Shown here: in pieces, positions 30,681 to 39,416 of the stretch
Layout of the letters: every line of letters begins with the position of its first letter
How positions within the stretch are numbered: position 1 is the first letter of the stretch
Assembly (NCBI RefSeq): GCF_947495275.1
Contig: NZ_CANLYL010000005.1
Coordinates: 186,001 to 250,000, forward strand
Source: an uncultured Roseobacter sp.
GTDB taxonomy: Bacteria > Pseudomonadota > Alphaproteobacteria > Rhodobacterales > Rhodobacteraceae
Length of the DNA stretch: 64,000 nt
Reading direction: 5' to 3'
Notes under the pieces: model-generated
Told to the model about the DNA's origin: nothing
Database searches by the model: none
The model's input: the letters and a program-made list of their open reading frames with translations, nothing else
Program-made: the position numbers and the translations under genes

Positions 30681-31960
30681 TGGCCCAGGCAGCGCAGAAA
30701 CTCACCACGCTTGACGCGCGGCTGGCGTCCTTGTCCCAACCTGCGGGCGGATGGCCGGATGGCGCGCGTGCTGATGCACTCAGCCGGTTGCACGCGATGG
30801 GCCTGCCGGAGCGGCGCGATGAGTACTGGAAATACACCCGCCCTGACACATTGACCCAGCCCGCAGCGGTCCCGGCGGCCCTTTTCGACAATGATGAAGG
30901 GCCGATTTTCGGGCATATGGACCGGATTCAGATCGTTTTTGTCGATGGAGTATTCGATGCGGATGCCTCCAGCGATCTTGTCGCCGAAGGGTTGAGCATT
31001 GATCGTCTGGCCGAGGCGCGAGCAGATATTCATTGGGCGCGCGACCTTTACGGCACGCTTGAAGCAAAAGGCCAGTCGCCCGTTGCCCGCCCTCTGGCCG
31101 CGTTGAACACCGCCTTTGCGCCAGATGGGGTTTTGATCCATGTGACCGGTCAGGTCTCCAAACCTGTCAGCCTGCAATATCACCACCGGTCCGAGACCTC
31201 TGATGCGATGTTGCATCACGTGATCCGTGTCGATGCGGGGGCGGCAATTACGGTATTGGAAAACGGACCGGCCGCGGCGCGGTTTAACAAGGTGATGGAA
31301 GTCGACGTTGCGGATGGCGCAGAGTTTCATCATGTGCGCGCTCAGGGGCGCGATCACGAACGTCGCGCCGCAACTCATATGTTTGCACGTCTGGGGGCGG
31401 AAAGCGTTTTTAAATCCTTCACGCTGACGGCAAACGGTGTCATGACACGCAACGAATGCGTCATTGAGCTGACGGGTGACGACGCGGTGGCCCATGTTGC
31501 CGGTGCCTGTGTCGGTGACGGGGATTTCCACCACGACGACACAGTGTTTGTCACCCATGATGCGGTGGGCTGCGAAAGCCGTCAGGTCTTCAAGAAGGTT
31601 TTGCGCAATGGCGCGACCGGGGTTTTTCAGGGTAAAATTCTGGTCAAGAAAGACGCCCAAAAAACAGACGGTTATCAGATCAGCCAGTCTCTTTTACTGG
31701 ATGATGACAGTCAGTTTCTGGCAAAACCAGAGCTTGAGATATACGCCGATGACGTAGCTTGTTCGCATGGGTCTACATCGGGCGCGATTGATGAGGACGC
31801 ATTGTTCTATCTCAGATCGCGTGGTGTTCCAGAAGCGACAGCAACGGATTTGCTGACGCTGGCATTCTTGGCCGAAGCGGTGGAGGAAATCGAGAACGAA
31901 GCCCTGCGCGATGAGATCAATGATCGCTTGGCTGCCTGGTTGGAACGGCACCGCGGCTAA
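30680..31960 (+). CDS. sufD: Fe-S assembly protein SufD
   Basis: A 426-residue SufB paralogue and structural partner of SufC. The N-terminus is a variable helical region (GLPERRDEYWKYTRP). The core beta-helix holds VFQGKILVKKDAQKTDGYQ and the C-terminal DVACSHGSTSGAIDEDALF followed by YLRSRGVPEA, which includes the His proposed to act at the SufB-SufD interface. It shares one base with the next gene at its 3' end. Confidence 0.94.
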   Translation: MAQAAQKLTTLDARLASLSQPAGGWPDGARADALSRLHAMGLPERRDEYWKYTRPDTLTQPAAVPAALFDNDEGPIFGHMDRIQIVFVDGVFDADASSDLVAEGLSIDRLAEARADIHWARDLYGTLEAKGQSPVARPLAALNTAFAPDGVLIHVTGQVSKPVSLQYHHRSETSDAMLHHVIRVDAGAAITVLENGPAAARFNKVMEVDVADGAEFHHVRAQGRDHERRAATHMFARLGAESVFKSFTLTANGVMTRNECVIELTGDDAVAHVAGACVGDGDFHHDDTVFVTHDAVGCESRQVFKKVLRNGATGVFQGKILVKKDAQKTDGYQISQSLLLDDDSQFLAKPELEIYADDVACSHGSTSGAIDEDALFYLRSRGVPEATATDLLTLAFLAEAVEEIENEALRDEINDRLAAWLERHRG

Positions 31961-32445
31961 TGGCGGTGACGCGCAATATTTCGGCCACCTACCGCAATCC
32001 GGGCCAGGTTTTGCGCGGTCTTTTGGCGATGGGGCAGCGTGAAGATCGCGCGTTGGCCTATCTGATGGCGGGCTGCGTCATCGTTTTTGTCGCTCAGATG
32101 CCCAAACTTGCACGCCAGGCGCACCTCGAAGGTCAGGAGCTGAACATGCTGTTGGGGGCGTCGTTGATGGCGTGGGTTTTTATCGCCCCTCTGTTGCTAT
32201 ATTGCCTTGCAGCTCTGTCGCACCTGGTGGCGAAACTCTTCCGCGGCAGGGGCAGCCATTATGGCGCGCGGCTTGCCTTGTTCTGGGCTCTGCTGGCGTC
32301 GTCGCCCCTGATGTTGCTGAATGGTTTGGTCGCAGGGTTTATAGGCCCGGGCCTTGAGTTACAGATTGTCGGGCTGGTTTGGTTCGTCATATTCGGCTGG
32401 TTTTGGATCGGCGGACTGGTTGCTGCCGAAGGCACGCCAAGATGA
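31960..32445 (+). CDS. Yip1-like inner-membrane protein (first copy)
   Basis: 161 residues with four to five hydrophobic segments after a short cytoplasmic head (TYRNPGQVLRGLLAMGQRED); segments begin near ALAYLMAGCVIVFVAQ, LLGASLMAWVFIAPLLLYC, LALFWALLASSPLMLLNGL and IVGLVWFVIFGWFWIGGLV. This pattern fits the YIP1 domain family. It is coupled on both sides (1-bp overlap with sufD, 4-bp with the second copy), so it is fixed within the suf operon. Function unknown. Confidence 0.75.
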   Translation: MAVTRNISATYRNPGQVLRGLLAMGQREDRALAYLMAGCVIVFVAQMPKLARQAHLEGQELNMLLGASLMAWVFIAPLLLYCLAALSHLVAKLFRGRGSHYGARLALFWALLASSPLMLLNGLVAGFIGPGLELQIVGLVWFVIFGWFWIGGLVAAEGTPR

Positions 32446-33035
32446 TCAGCGCGGTCAACTGGCCACAATTGGGCGTGCTCACATTGCGCGATCCAAAAGC
32501 GGCCGCCGCTGAGATCATGAGTTGGCAGCTACCACGCCCTGAATTGTGGATGGCGGCCGGGGTCATTGCGATCATCAGCACGATCTTCTCAACTCTTTCC
32601 AACATGATCCTGCCACTGCCGGCCCCTTACACCGACCTCTTCCCAAGCCCGTTTACGCTCTTCACGTTCATTGCGGGAGGCTTCGTGTTGACCGTGAACG
32701 TGCTGTTTTGGACCGGAAGAGCCTTGGGCGGCACCGGCGAAATGGGCGATCTGCTGGCGTTACTTGTATGGTTGCAGGCCTTGCGCGCTGCGGCACAGTT
32801 CTTGCTGTTGATTTGTGTCTTGTTGATACCGGCTCTGTCCGGCTTCCTTCTTCTCTTTATCGGCATTGCGACGCTTTGGGTGTTTCTGAACTTTCTGAGC
32901 GTTGGCTTGCAACTAAACTCGCTTGCCAAGGCCGTGCTGGTTCTGCTGGTAAGCATTGTGGCCTTGTCGATGGGCGTTTCACTTCTCTTTTCATTGATCG
33001 GCATCAGCGCGATCGGAGTACCTGCAAATGTATGA
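32442..33035 (+). CDS. Yip1-like inner-membrane protein (second copy)
   Basis: 197 residues, five hydrophobic segments, with a head (LGVLTLRDPKAAAAEIMSW) typical of YIP1-domain proteins. The start at 32442 overlaps the previous stop as ATGA. Its own stop lies eight bases inside sufS. Sequence similarity to the first copy is limited to topology and the xDP(x)3-A head. Two such proteins inside a suf operon hint at a membrane step or partner; no role is established. Confidence 0.75.
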   Translation: MISAVNWPQLGVLTLRDPKAAAAEIMSWQLPRPELWMAAGVIAIISTIFSTLSNMILPLPAPYTDLFPSPFTLFTFIAGGFVLTVNVLFWTGRALGGTGEMGDLLALLVWLQALRAAAQFLLLICVLLIPALSGFLLLFIGIATLWVFLNFLSVGLQLNSLAKAVLVLLVSIVALSMGVSLLFSLIGISAIGVPANV

Positions 33036-34248
33036 CGTCGAAAAAATTCGCGCGGATTTCCCGATTTTGAGCCGCGAAGTGAACGGCAAGCCACTGGTTT
33101 ATCTCGACAATGGTGCATCCGCCCAAAAACCCCAGGTAGTGATTGATGCGATCACCAATGCCTATGCCCATGAATATGCGAACGTCCACCGCGGCCTGCA
33201 TTTTCTATCCAATCTGGCCACGGATAAATACGAAAATGTTCGGGGCATCATTGCGCGGTTTCTCAACGCTTCTTCAGAAGATGAAATCGTGCTGAACTCC
33301 GGCACGACCGAAGGCATCAACATGGTGGCTTATGGCTGGGCCATGCCGCGTCTCAAAGCCGGCGACGAGATTGTGCTTAGTGTGATGGAGCACCACGCGA
33401 ATATCGTCCCTTGGCACTTTTTGCGGGAACGACAAGGCGTTGTATTGAAGTGGGTTGATGTCGACAGCACCGGATATCTGGACCCCCAGGCGGTCATTGA
33501 TGCCATCGGTCCGAAGACAAAGCTCGTCGCGATCTCCCATCTTTCCAACCTGTTGGGCACTAGAGTCGATGTAAAATCGATCACGCTCGCGGCACATGCG
33601 CAAGGTGTTCCCGTTCTTGTCGACGGCTCTCAAGCGGCGGTGCATCAGCCTGTTGATGTGGCCGATATTGGCTGTGATTTCTACGCCATCACCGGGCATA
33701 AGCTCTATGGTCCGTCCGGCTCCGGGGCGATTTTCGTCAGATCGGAACGGATGGCGGAAATGCGTCCCTTTATCGGTGGCGGTGATATGATCCGGGAGGT
33801 GAGCAAGGACGGCGTGACGTACAATGACGCGCCGATGAAGTTTGAAGCAGGAACCCCGGGCATCGTGCAAACCATCGGGCTTGGCGTCGCGCTGGAATAC
33901 ATGATGGCGCTGGGGATGGAGAGCATCGCAGCTCACGAGGATCAGTTGCGGGACTACACGGTTGAACGACTGGGCGGGCTAAACTGGCTGCAGGTTCAGG
34001 GAACGACCGCTGACAAGGCTGCGATATTCAGCTTCACAATGGATGGGGCAGGGCATGCACATGACATCTCCACCATTCTGGACAAAAAAGGCGTCGCCGT
34101 TCGGGCAGGTCAACACTGCGTCGGACCCCTGATGGCACATATGGGTATCCCGGCCAGTTGCCGCGCGTCCTTTGGCCTCTACAATACAAAAGCGGAAGTT
34201 GACGTGCTCGTGGATGCGCTGGAACTGGCTCACGATCTTTTTGCCTAA
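33028..34248 (+). CDS. sufS: Cysteine desulfurase SufS (class II)
   Basis: A 406-residue PLP enzyme supplying sulfur to SufB, usually through SufE or SufU. N-terminus KIRADFPILSREVNGKPLVY with LDNGASAQKP, PLP Lys in YAITGHKLYGPSGSGAIF, and the active-site Cys in GIPASCRASFGLYNT with the HCVGPLMAHMG motif before it. No sufE, sufU, sufA or sufT gene follows in this window; the operon appears to end here or with the next small gene. Confidence 0.95.
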   Translation: MYDVEKIRADFPILSREVNGKPLVYLDNGASAQKPQVVIDAITNAYAHEYANVHRGLHFLSNLATDKYENVRGIIARFLNASSEDEIVLNSGTTEGINMVAYGWAMPRLKAGDEIVLSVMEHHANIVPWHFLRERQGVVLKWVDVDSTGYLDPQAVIDAIGPKTKLVAISHLSNLLGTRVDVKSITLAAHAQGVPVLVDGSQAAVHQPVDVADIGCDFYAITGHKLYGPSGSGAIFVRSERMAEMRPFIGGGDMIREVSKDGVTYNDAPMKFEAGTPGIVQTIGLGVALEYMMALGMESIAAHEDQLRDYTVERLGGLNWLQVQGTTADKAAIFSFTMDGAGHAHDISTILDKKGVAVRAGQHCVGPLMAHMGIPASCRASFGLYNTKAEVDVLVDALELAHDLFA

Positions 34249-34275
34249 CTGCCGCACAAGCATTAACCTTCATCC

Positions 34276-34755
34276 ATGAAACTTCGATTCCTCATTTATC
34301 TGGGCGCATCTTTTTGTGTGCCTCAGGTTGCCTTTGCAGATGTTCAACCACAGTCCGGCACCTGGGCAGGGCAGGTTGTTTTTGACGGACAAACAGGTTG
34401 CCCGGCCCAGGTTGCTGACCAAATGAAGGGCGCGCAACCGGGCTATGCGGGCCAGCAAATTGAATTTCCAGCGCCTTTTGATCCCGTCGCACTGAAAGGT
34501 AACGACCCGAAGTTCACGTGGCGCAAGATTTCAACTGATGTCTGGGAAGGCATTTTCAGCGACGTCCAGCAGACCAGCTTTGGCACACTGACCGTGGTCT
34601 CAAAGTCGATCATCGTTGTCTTGGCACCGGATAAGATCAATCAGATTGCTGATCTGACGGTTGATTTCCCGCAGAACCTTGCGCAGACCATGGGTATGTC
34701 AGGCACGACATGTGTCGTGCGCAGCAACGTCTATCACAAACGTACCGGTCCTTAA
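34276..34755 (+). CDS. Exported protein of unknown function
   Basis: 159 residues with a signal peptide (FLIYLGASFCVPQVAFA, cut before DVQPQ). The mature domain is beta-rich (SGTWAGQVVFDGQTGCPAQ, TWRKISTDVWEGIF, LTVVSKSIIVVLAP) with two Cys that could form a disulfide. It lies 27 bp after sufS, so readthrough is likely, but the protein is periplasmic and need not concern clusters. No family recognised. Confidence 0.75.
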   Translation: MKLRFLIYLGASFCVPQVAFADVQPQSGTWAGQVVFDGQTGCPAQVADQMKGAQPGYAGQQIEFPAPFDPVALKGNDPKFTWRKISTDVWEGIFSDVQQTSFGTLTVVSKSIIVVLAPDKINQIADLTVDFPQNLAQTMGMSGTTCVVRSNVYHKRTGP

Positions 34756-34796
34756 GCGACCGGTAAAGCGCTTGAATTGAGGCTGAAAAGCGACAA

Positions 34797-34873
34797 TGGC
34801 GCACCCATCAGGATTCGAACCTGAGACCTCCGCCTTCGGAGGGCGGCGCTCTATCCAGCTGAGCTATGGGTGC
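34797..34873 (-). tRNA. tRNA-Arg (anticodon CCG)
   Basis: On the minus strand: acceptor GCACCCA/TGGGTGC, D arm with AGCTCAGCTGGATAGAGC, anticodon stem CCGCC/GGCGG with loop CTCCGAA (anticodon CCG), T arm TCAGG-TTCGAAT-CCTGA, and encoded GCCA end. 77 nt. It reads CGG codons. No integrase or repeat of its 3' end was seen nearby. Confidence 0.95.
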
Positions 34874-35049
34874 GTACCGACGTGTCGATCGCGTCTCAGC
34901 GCGGTATAACTTGGCTGTCTCGCCCTCGCAACGTCAAAACGGCCAGCTGTGCCATGAAGTTTCAATTGCGGCGCAAGCGGCACATCAGAGGTGCCTTACC
35001 AAACCGCGGCCCATTGAATTTTCGGCACCTTGGCAAACAGGACGCAAAC

Positions 35050-36015
35050 CTAGCCAATTCTGGCTTTGGTTGTCAGAATATCAGCAACACATGCACAGGA
35101 GGCTTTGGTGCACTGGATGGCTTGATCAGGTAGTGCGACAGCGCTGCCGAGGTGACCTATGCGACCACCGACACCGCAAACCGCGCGCAAAACCTCTCCA
35201 GAGCCCTTAATGCGCAGAGATTCCAGACCGATATTGCATTGAAACCCCCGCCAGTTGTTGATGCCCCGCAGAATGAAATCATTTGCGCGCAGGGTATCCT
35301 GACCGCCCTCAGGTGTTGATGCCTGCATCGTAGAGCGCGGGGTGATAGAGGTCGAACGGATACTGGTTGGCACCCCCTTGCTAAGCCTGTTGCGCTGATC
35401 GGGGGTGTATTCATATAGCTCCGATTCAAAACCAACTCGCAAGGGTTTCAATGTGATCGTTGCCGTCGGTAACGCGGCCCGCAAGGCTTTTGCTTCTTCA
35501 TAGGTCCGATCAAAGCGGTCAGGGTGCATGGTCACATTGATGTGCACGTTCATCTGATCAACGAGCAGATTTCCCACTTCGACGAAATGGTCCAGAGTTG
35601 CAAATTCATTGTGGTAGGTCAAAATGACGCTATCGAGGTTGTCACGAATTTTGTGCCAGAAACGAACGGTTCGAGAAGCATTGCTAATCAGGCTTACCCG
35701 GAAGCCCATTGCGGAAGCGGCGCGAAGAAGATCAATGATACGTGGATGCATCGTGGGCTCGCCACCGGTGAATTGCAGCCAGACGTATTTATCCAACCGA
35801 TCCACATAGTGACCCTTCATTTGGCGATAGAGGTCGAGCACATCATCGGTTTTTTGCCAGCGTATCGACCCATCGTGCAAGTTTTTGGGGCAATAGCTGC
35901 AGGCATAGCTGCACGCGTTGCCCAACATCCAATCCACCAGAACCGTGCGCGCATGTTGCGGATTGGAATGGTCAATCCGCACATATGGAGTTGTATTTTG
36001 CCGCGTGCCATCCAT
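35050..36015 (-). CDS. Radical SAM enzyme with twitch/SPASM-like C-terminal Cys region
   Basis: 321 residues. The radical SAM cluster motif is CX3CX2C at Cys35, Cys39 and Cys42 (NACSYACSYCPKN), followed by FTGGEPTMHPR (GGE motif, residues 84-86). The C-terminal third has five Cys in FQCNIGLESL, LRAVCGVGGRIGH and AIQCTKASCACVADI, an arrangement expected for one auxiliary [4Fe-4S] cluster. I recall similar proteins beside glycosyltransferases in polysaccharide clusters. It is divergent from the membrane-protein/glycosyltransferase series, with about 250 bp between. Substrate unknown; the enzyme class is clear. Confidence 0.85.
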   Translation of the reverse strand: MDGTRQNTTPYVRIDHSNPQHARTVLVDWMLGNACSYACSYCPKNLHDGSIRWQKTDDVLDLYRQMKGHYVDRLDKYVWLQFTGGEPTMHPRIIDLLRAASAMGFRVSLISNASRTVRFWHKIRDNLDSVILTYHNEFATLDHFVEVGNLLVDQMNVHINVTMHPDRFDRTYEEAKALRAALPTATITLKPLRVGFESELYEYTPDQRNRLSKGVPTSIRSTSITPRSTMQASTPEGGQDTLRANDFILRGINNWRGFQCNIGLESLRIKGSGEVLRAVCGVGGRIGHLGSAVALPDQAIQCTKASCACVADILTTKARIG

Positions 36016-36176
36016 TCCAGTTTCCCCGATCAGGGTTGCCTGGTGACGGCGACTGTTGACAGTCTAAACCTCACCATGACCTCCAACCTACATCGGGCTG
36101 ATGATGCAGCCAAAGACTAAATGGATTGCACGCGATCCGCCACACAGGCATGTCGCGCTCCCGTGCGTCTGGGACT

Positions 36177-36205
36177 TTGCAAAAATGTTCGATTTTGTAT
36201 AAAAT
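36177..36205 (+). promoter_or_regulatory. Candidate promoter for the glycosyltransferase series
   Basis: TTGCAA (36177-36182), a 17-bp spacer and TAAAAT (36200-36205) form a sigma-70-like promoter in a strongly AT-rich block (36176-36240) unlike its surroundings. It lies 65 bp before the start of the membrane-protein gene. Prediction by eye only. Confidence 0.4.
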
Positions 36206-36269
36206 TATAACATATTTCTAAGGATTCGTTTGATCACTAGTTTAATGCAGTCCGGGGGGGGCTGTGAGT

Positions 36270-37949
36270 ATGTCGGATTTTACCGAGCGAGAGGCATTCG
36301 AGAATTCGCAGAAATCTGCCTCAAGTGCGGTGCGTGCCGACACTGCGCAAATTCCGTCAGACCTCGAAGAACGGCTTGCCGAAGCGCGCTTGAAACGCCA
36401 GAAAATTCTGGCGGCAAAGGGGAAGTCTGATAGCCGGCCCAAGGTGAAGCGCCCGGCATTTCTCGAACCAGAGAAAAGTTCGGAGAGAGCATCGGCCCCG
36501 ATTACCAAACCCGATCCCAGACGCATGGCAAAAACGCCGGAAGACGTCGCCAGGGCAGATGCCCGGGCAGCAAAGGCCGCAAGATTTGCCCTATTGGAAC
36601 CTCAGGAGCCTTTAGCGGCCAAACCTCCAGAACCACGGCAATCCTCACGTTTGTCGCTTTCTCGGATCGCTGCTGTCGGCTTTGCCTGCTTTTTTGGACT
36701 GGGCTTCGGAATGGTCCTGAGCCTTGGGGCCGTGGTTGGATTGGGGTGGGTATCGGTGACAGATGTCGCGACCCGCCTAGGTGCGACCGATCCGGTCGAT
36801 ACCCGAGCACCTGTTGTTTATGATCAGTCTTATCAGGCACTTAACACGCCGCTTGTGAATGTGTCGGCTTCTCCACCAACGAGATTTATCGAGCTGGCGA
36901 TCAAGGCTCCAGTTCAAAAAATGTCAGCGCTGGCGGGAATATCGCACCCGGATTTGGCACCCAGAGGCATGCTCTCTCCGGGGCCACGCGTGACGACGTT
37001 CGATCAAGCGGCCCCTTTGACCACCAAGCTCGATGCGACACCCGCATTCATTTTGACGTCATTTGAAACACCAACCCGCGCTGGCGTTTCACCCCTGCAA
37101 AGCCTGAACCAGCAAGCCAATGTCGACGGCTTGCCCGTCTTGTTTGAAGTGAGCCCGATCAAAGTGCTAAGCGATTTTTCGGACATGATCACACCTTCGC
37201 TGAGTGTTTTGCCGGTCGTCGCGCCCGCATCGCAAGGCAGCATACCGGTGGTGCGTTCAGTGCCCAGTTTATTGAGAACCGAACCGGATCAAAACAGCTG
37301 GGCTGAACCCGGGCCGATCGCCAAACCTGTCTACTCATTGGCCATTGAGAATTGGACACCAACTGACGGATCGGACACGTCTTCCAGCCTGAAGTTTGCG
37401 GGCTTGAACCCTGCGCCCGATCCCGGACCTGCGATCACCGCATTGGCCGCACCCGCGTTCGCCCGCTCATTGCCACTTGTGGAAGGCCCTTTCACCCGCG
37501 AGCCGAGTCTGGCGCTGACGTTGGCGGAACAGGGTGCCGACATTCGCAGGGTCGCTCTGGTCACCTATGCGCCAAGAAGCGTCTCTGAACCGGAGTTGAG
37601 CCGAAGTCTTGCTGTTTTGGCGGCAACGGGGTTTCCAATTGAAGCGTCCAATCGGGTGAAATTCAAAGTGTCCAAGTCGCATGTCCGTTTTTACAAACGC
37701 GCAGACGAGAAAGTTGCGCGCGCCATCGCGCAGGAGATCGGAGGCGAAGCACGGGATTTCTCGCGCAGCAAGACCTCGGCACCATCCGGGCACATTGAAA
37801 TCTGGTTTGCCGGCACAAGATCCGCCGCGGCAAAACCCAAAACGAAAACGACTTACGCGCAGCGCCAGGCATTTCTCAAAGCACGTTTGAAAGACAGATT
37901 GGTGAACAGCCTCAGAAGGGGTGAACATCTCGGCTCGACACGTCCTTGA
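36270..37949 (+). CDS. Single-pass membrane protein with LytR_C-like C-terminal domain
   Basis: 559 residues in three parts: a charged, probably cytoplasmic head (1-130; coiled stretch LEERLAEARLKRQKILAAKG), one membrane segment near 133-158 (AVGFACFFGLGFGMVLSLGA), and a periplasmic part of about 400 residues, Pro/Ser-rich and low-complexity at first. The last 130 residues fold differently: RRVALVTYAPRSVSEPELSR, LAATGFPIEASNRVKFKVSK, SHVRFYKRADEKVARAIAQE. This resembles the LytR_C domain found in envelope-attachment proteins. The ATG at 36270 is chosen over GTG at 36264 because the G-rich site is correctly spaced only for it. The domain match is by eye. Confidence 0.75.
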   Translation: MSDFTEREAFENSQKSASSAVRADTAQIPSDLEERLAEARLKRQKILAAKGKSDSRPKVKRPAFLEPEKSSERASAPITKPDPRRMAKTPEDVARADARAAKAARFALLEPQEPLAAKPPEPRQSSRLSLSRIAAVGFACFFGLGFGMVLSLGAVVGLGWVSVTDVATRLGATDPVDTRAPVVYDQSYQALNTPLVNVSASPPTRFIELAIKAPVQKMSALAGISHPDLAPRGMLSPGPRVTTFDQAAPLTTKLDATPAFILTSFETPTRAGVSPLQSLNQQANVDGLPVLFEVSPIKVLSDFSDMITPSLSVLPVVAPASQGSIPVVRSVPSLLRTEPDQNSWAEPGPIAKPVYSLAIENWTPTDGSDTSSSLKFAGLNPAPDPGPAITALAAPAFARSLPLVEGPFTREPSLALTLAEQGADIRRVALVTYAPRSVSEPELSRSLAVLAATGFPIEASNRVKFKVSKSHVRFYKRADEKVARAIAQEIGGEARDFSRSKTSAPSGHIEIWFAGTRSAAAKPKTKTTYAQRQAFLKARLKDRLVNSLRRGEHLGSTRP

Positions 37950-38038
37950 TGACCTGGATGTTTAACGTGGGCCAGGAGCAGGTGCGGTGAGATTGAATTT
38001 GCAGATTTGGATTATTGATTTTCGGTCGGAACAAGGAT

Positions 38039-38338
38039 GTGGCGAATAACAGGTTATTAGCGGTCGTGACGGTGCTTCTTCTTGTGGGGTCGACCGGCGA
38101 TGCTCAAGACAATGTAACCCTGCAAGAATTACAAGCGATTGAGAGTTTGATCGCGGGTAAGGACTGGCGGGCTCTCTATACTTATGTTGTCGCCAACCCC
38201 AAGCTGACGGCTGGAAATGATCCTTTGGCCGTGGAACTGAGATCGTTTGTTGACGACGCCAAAAGAGGGTTGCTGAACACTTTCAACGCCGCGCCAAACC
38301 CGTCCGCGCCGCCAACCGCGACCCTCAGCATCTATTGA
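38039..38338 (+). CDS. Small exported protein of unknown function
   Basis: 99 residues from a GTG start at 38039: MANNR, hydrophobic core LLAVVTVLLLVG, then a likely signal cleavage near STGDAQ. The mature part of about 77 residues is helical (VTLQELQAIESLIAGKDWRAL, PLAVELRSFVDDAKRGLL) with a Pro-rich tail, and has no Cys. A TTG start at 38015 would add eight residues ahead of the signal peptide. It lies in series between the membrane protein and the glycosyltransferase (22 bp before the latter). Confidence 0.6.
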   Translation: MANNRLLAVVTVLLLVGSTGDAQDNVTLQELQAIESLIAGKDWRALYTYVVANPKLTAGNDPLAVELRSFVDDAKRGLLNTFNAAPNPSAPPTATLSIY

Positions 38339-38360
38339 AGCGGAAAGATATTCAGAACCG

Positions 38361-39416
38361 ATGATCACGCGCCCTAAAATCGCATATGTCCTCGACCCAA
38401 GGTTTCCCGGGGGAACATCATCCGCGGTTGCAGCGGAGCTGGAATGCGTAAGCCAGACTGCGCGCGTCGAAGTGCATGCTATCTCAACAGCGATGTTTCC
38501 CGGTCAGCCGGTCGCGCCTCAACTGGCGTCCGTTCTGAGACGTCTGAACATCCCGCTGATCTGGGATGCCGCGGAAATCAGCGGGGACGCCGTCATTCTG
38601 CACAACCCGTCCTGTTTGAAATTTCAGGAAACGCTCGATACGACCATAATCGCAAAGCGACTGGTCGTCGTCGCGCATGAAAATTTCTTGCGCCCCGGAG
38701 GCGCTGAGGCCTTCGATGTCGCCAGATGTCTTGATCTGATTGCCCGCTGTTCGGTTACTCTGGAACGCAGCATCGCCCCAATATCGCCCTGGAATCGCAA
38801 AACCGTCGAACAGTGGCTCTTGGCCAATCCAAACCACGATATCTGGTCTGTTCTGGACTGGGACTGGTTCAATATCTGCGCATTTGATCGGCATCCACCG
38901 ACCGCTTTTCCAACGGACCGGCGGGGCCGCCATTCCCGCGCCGGTTTCGAAAAGTTCCCACAACGTGACGTGATGAATTTGTGTTTCCCGCAAACGGCCA
39001 AGCAGAATACCATTCTGGGCGCAGATAATTTTCTGGGTGAACCCAATACACCGACATATTGGACGCTCTATCCATTCGGTGGCGTGTCGCTCGCGCATTT
39101 TTTCGAACAGATCGATTTCTTTGTCTATTTTACTGCTGCCACCTGGCGGGAAAGTTTCGGGAGGGTTTTGGCCGAGGCTGTTGCTGCGGGCAAGATTGCG
39201 ATTTCAGACGTCGATACCGCTGCCTCCTTTGACGGGGCGGTCATCGGGGCCAGCCCAGCAGATGTAACGGCAATTGTGAAAGGTTACCTCACTGATCCGG
39301 ATCGCTATCAAGATGATGTGCTTGCGGGACAAAAAAAGCTTGAGCAGTTTTCGTCGCAAGCGTTTCGGCGTGCCTTTGACGCGTTCCTGATGCCGCAAAC
39401 AGAGGTTTCAACATGA
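38361..39416 (+). CDS. GT-B-fold glycosyltransferase-like protein
   Basis: 351 residues. The head KIAYVLDPRFPGGTSSAVAAEL is the usual GT4 acceptor-side glycine loop. The C-terminal nucleotide-sugar region reads FFVYFTAATWRESFGRVLAEAVAAGKIAISD, where E(x)FGRxLAEA is the GT4 EX7E-type motif. Donor sugar and acceptor are unknown. Its stop overlaps the next gene by four bases (ATGA), so the two glycosyltransferases are made together. Confidence 0.8.
   Translation: MITRPKIAYVLDPRFPGGTSSAVAAELECVSQTARVEVHAISTAMFPGQPVAPQLASVLRRLNIPLIWDAAEISGDAVILHNPSCLKFQETLDTTIIAKRLVVVAHENFLRPGGAEAFDVARCLDLIARCSVTLERSIAPISPWNRKTVEQWLLANPNHDIWSVLDWDWFNICAFDRHPPTAFPTDRRGRHSRAGFEKFPQRDVMNLCFPQTAKQNTILGADNFLGEPNTPTYWTLYPFGGVSLAHFFEQIDFFVYFTAATWRESFGRVLAEAVAAGKIAISDVDTAASFDGAVIGASPADVTAIVKGYLTDPDRYQDDVLAGQKKLEQFSSQAFRRAFDAFLMPQTEVST

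Noticed and set aside
34797..34873. tRNA-Arg as the attachment site of a genomic island covering 35-42 kb.
   Set aside because: The unusual cluster lies on the 5' side of the tRNA, there is no integrase, and no repeat of the tRNA 3' end was found at the far edge.
34870..35210. Plus-strand frames of 87 and 114 codons between tRNA-Arg and the radical SAM gene.
   Set aside because: They begin inside the tRNA and run antisense into the end of the radical SAM gene, and their composition (Arg/Ser/His-rich) is typical of shadows.
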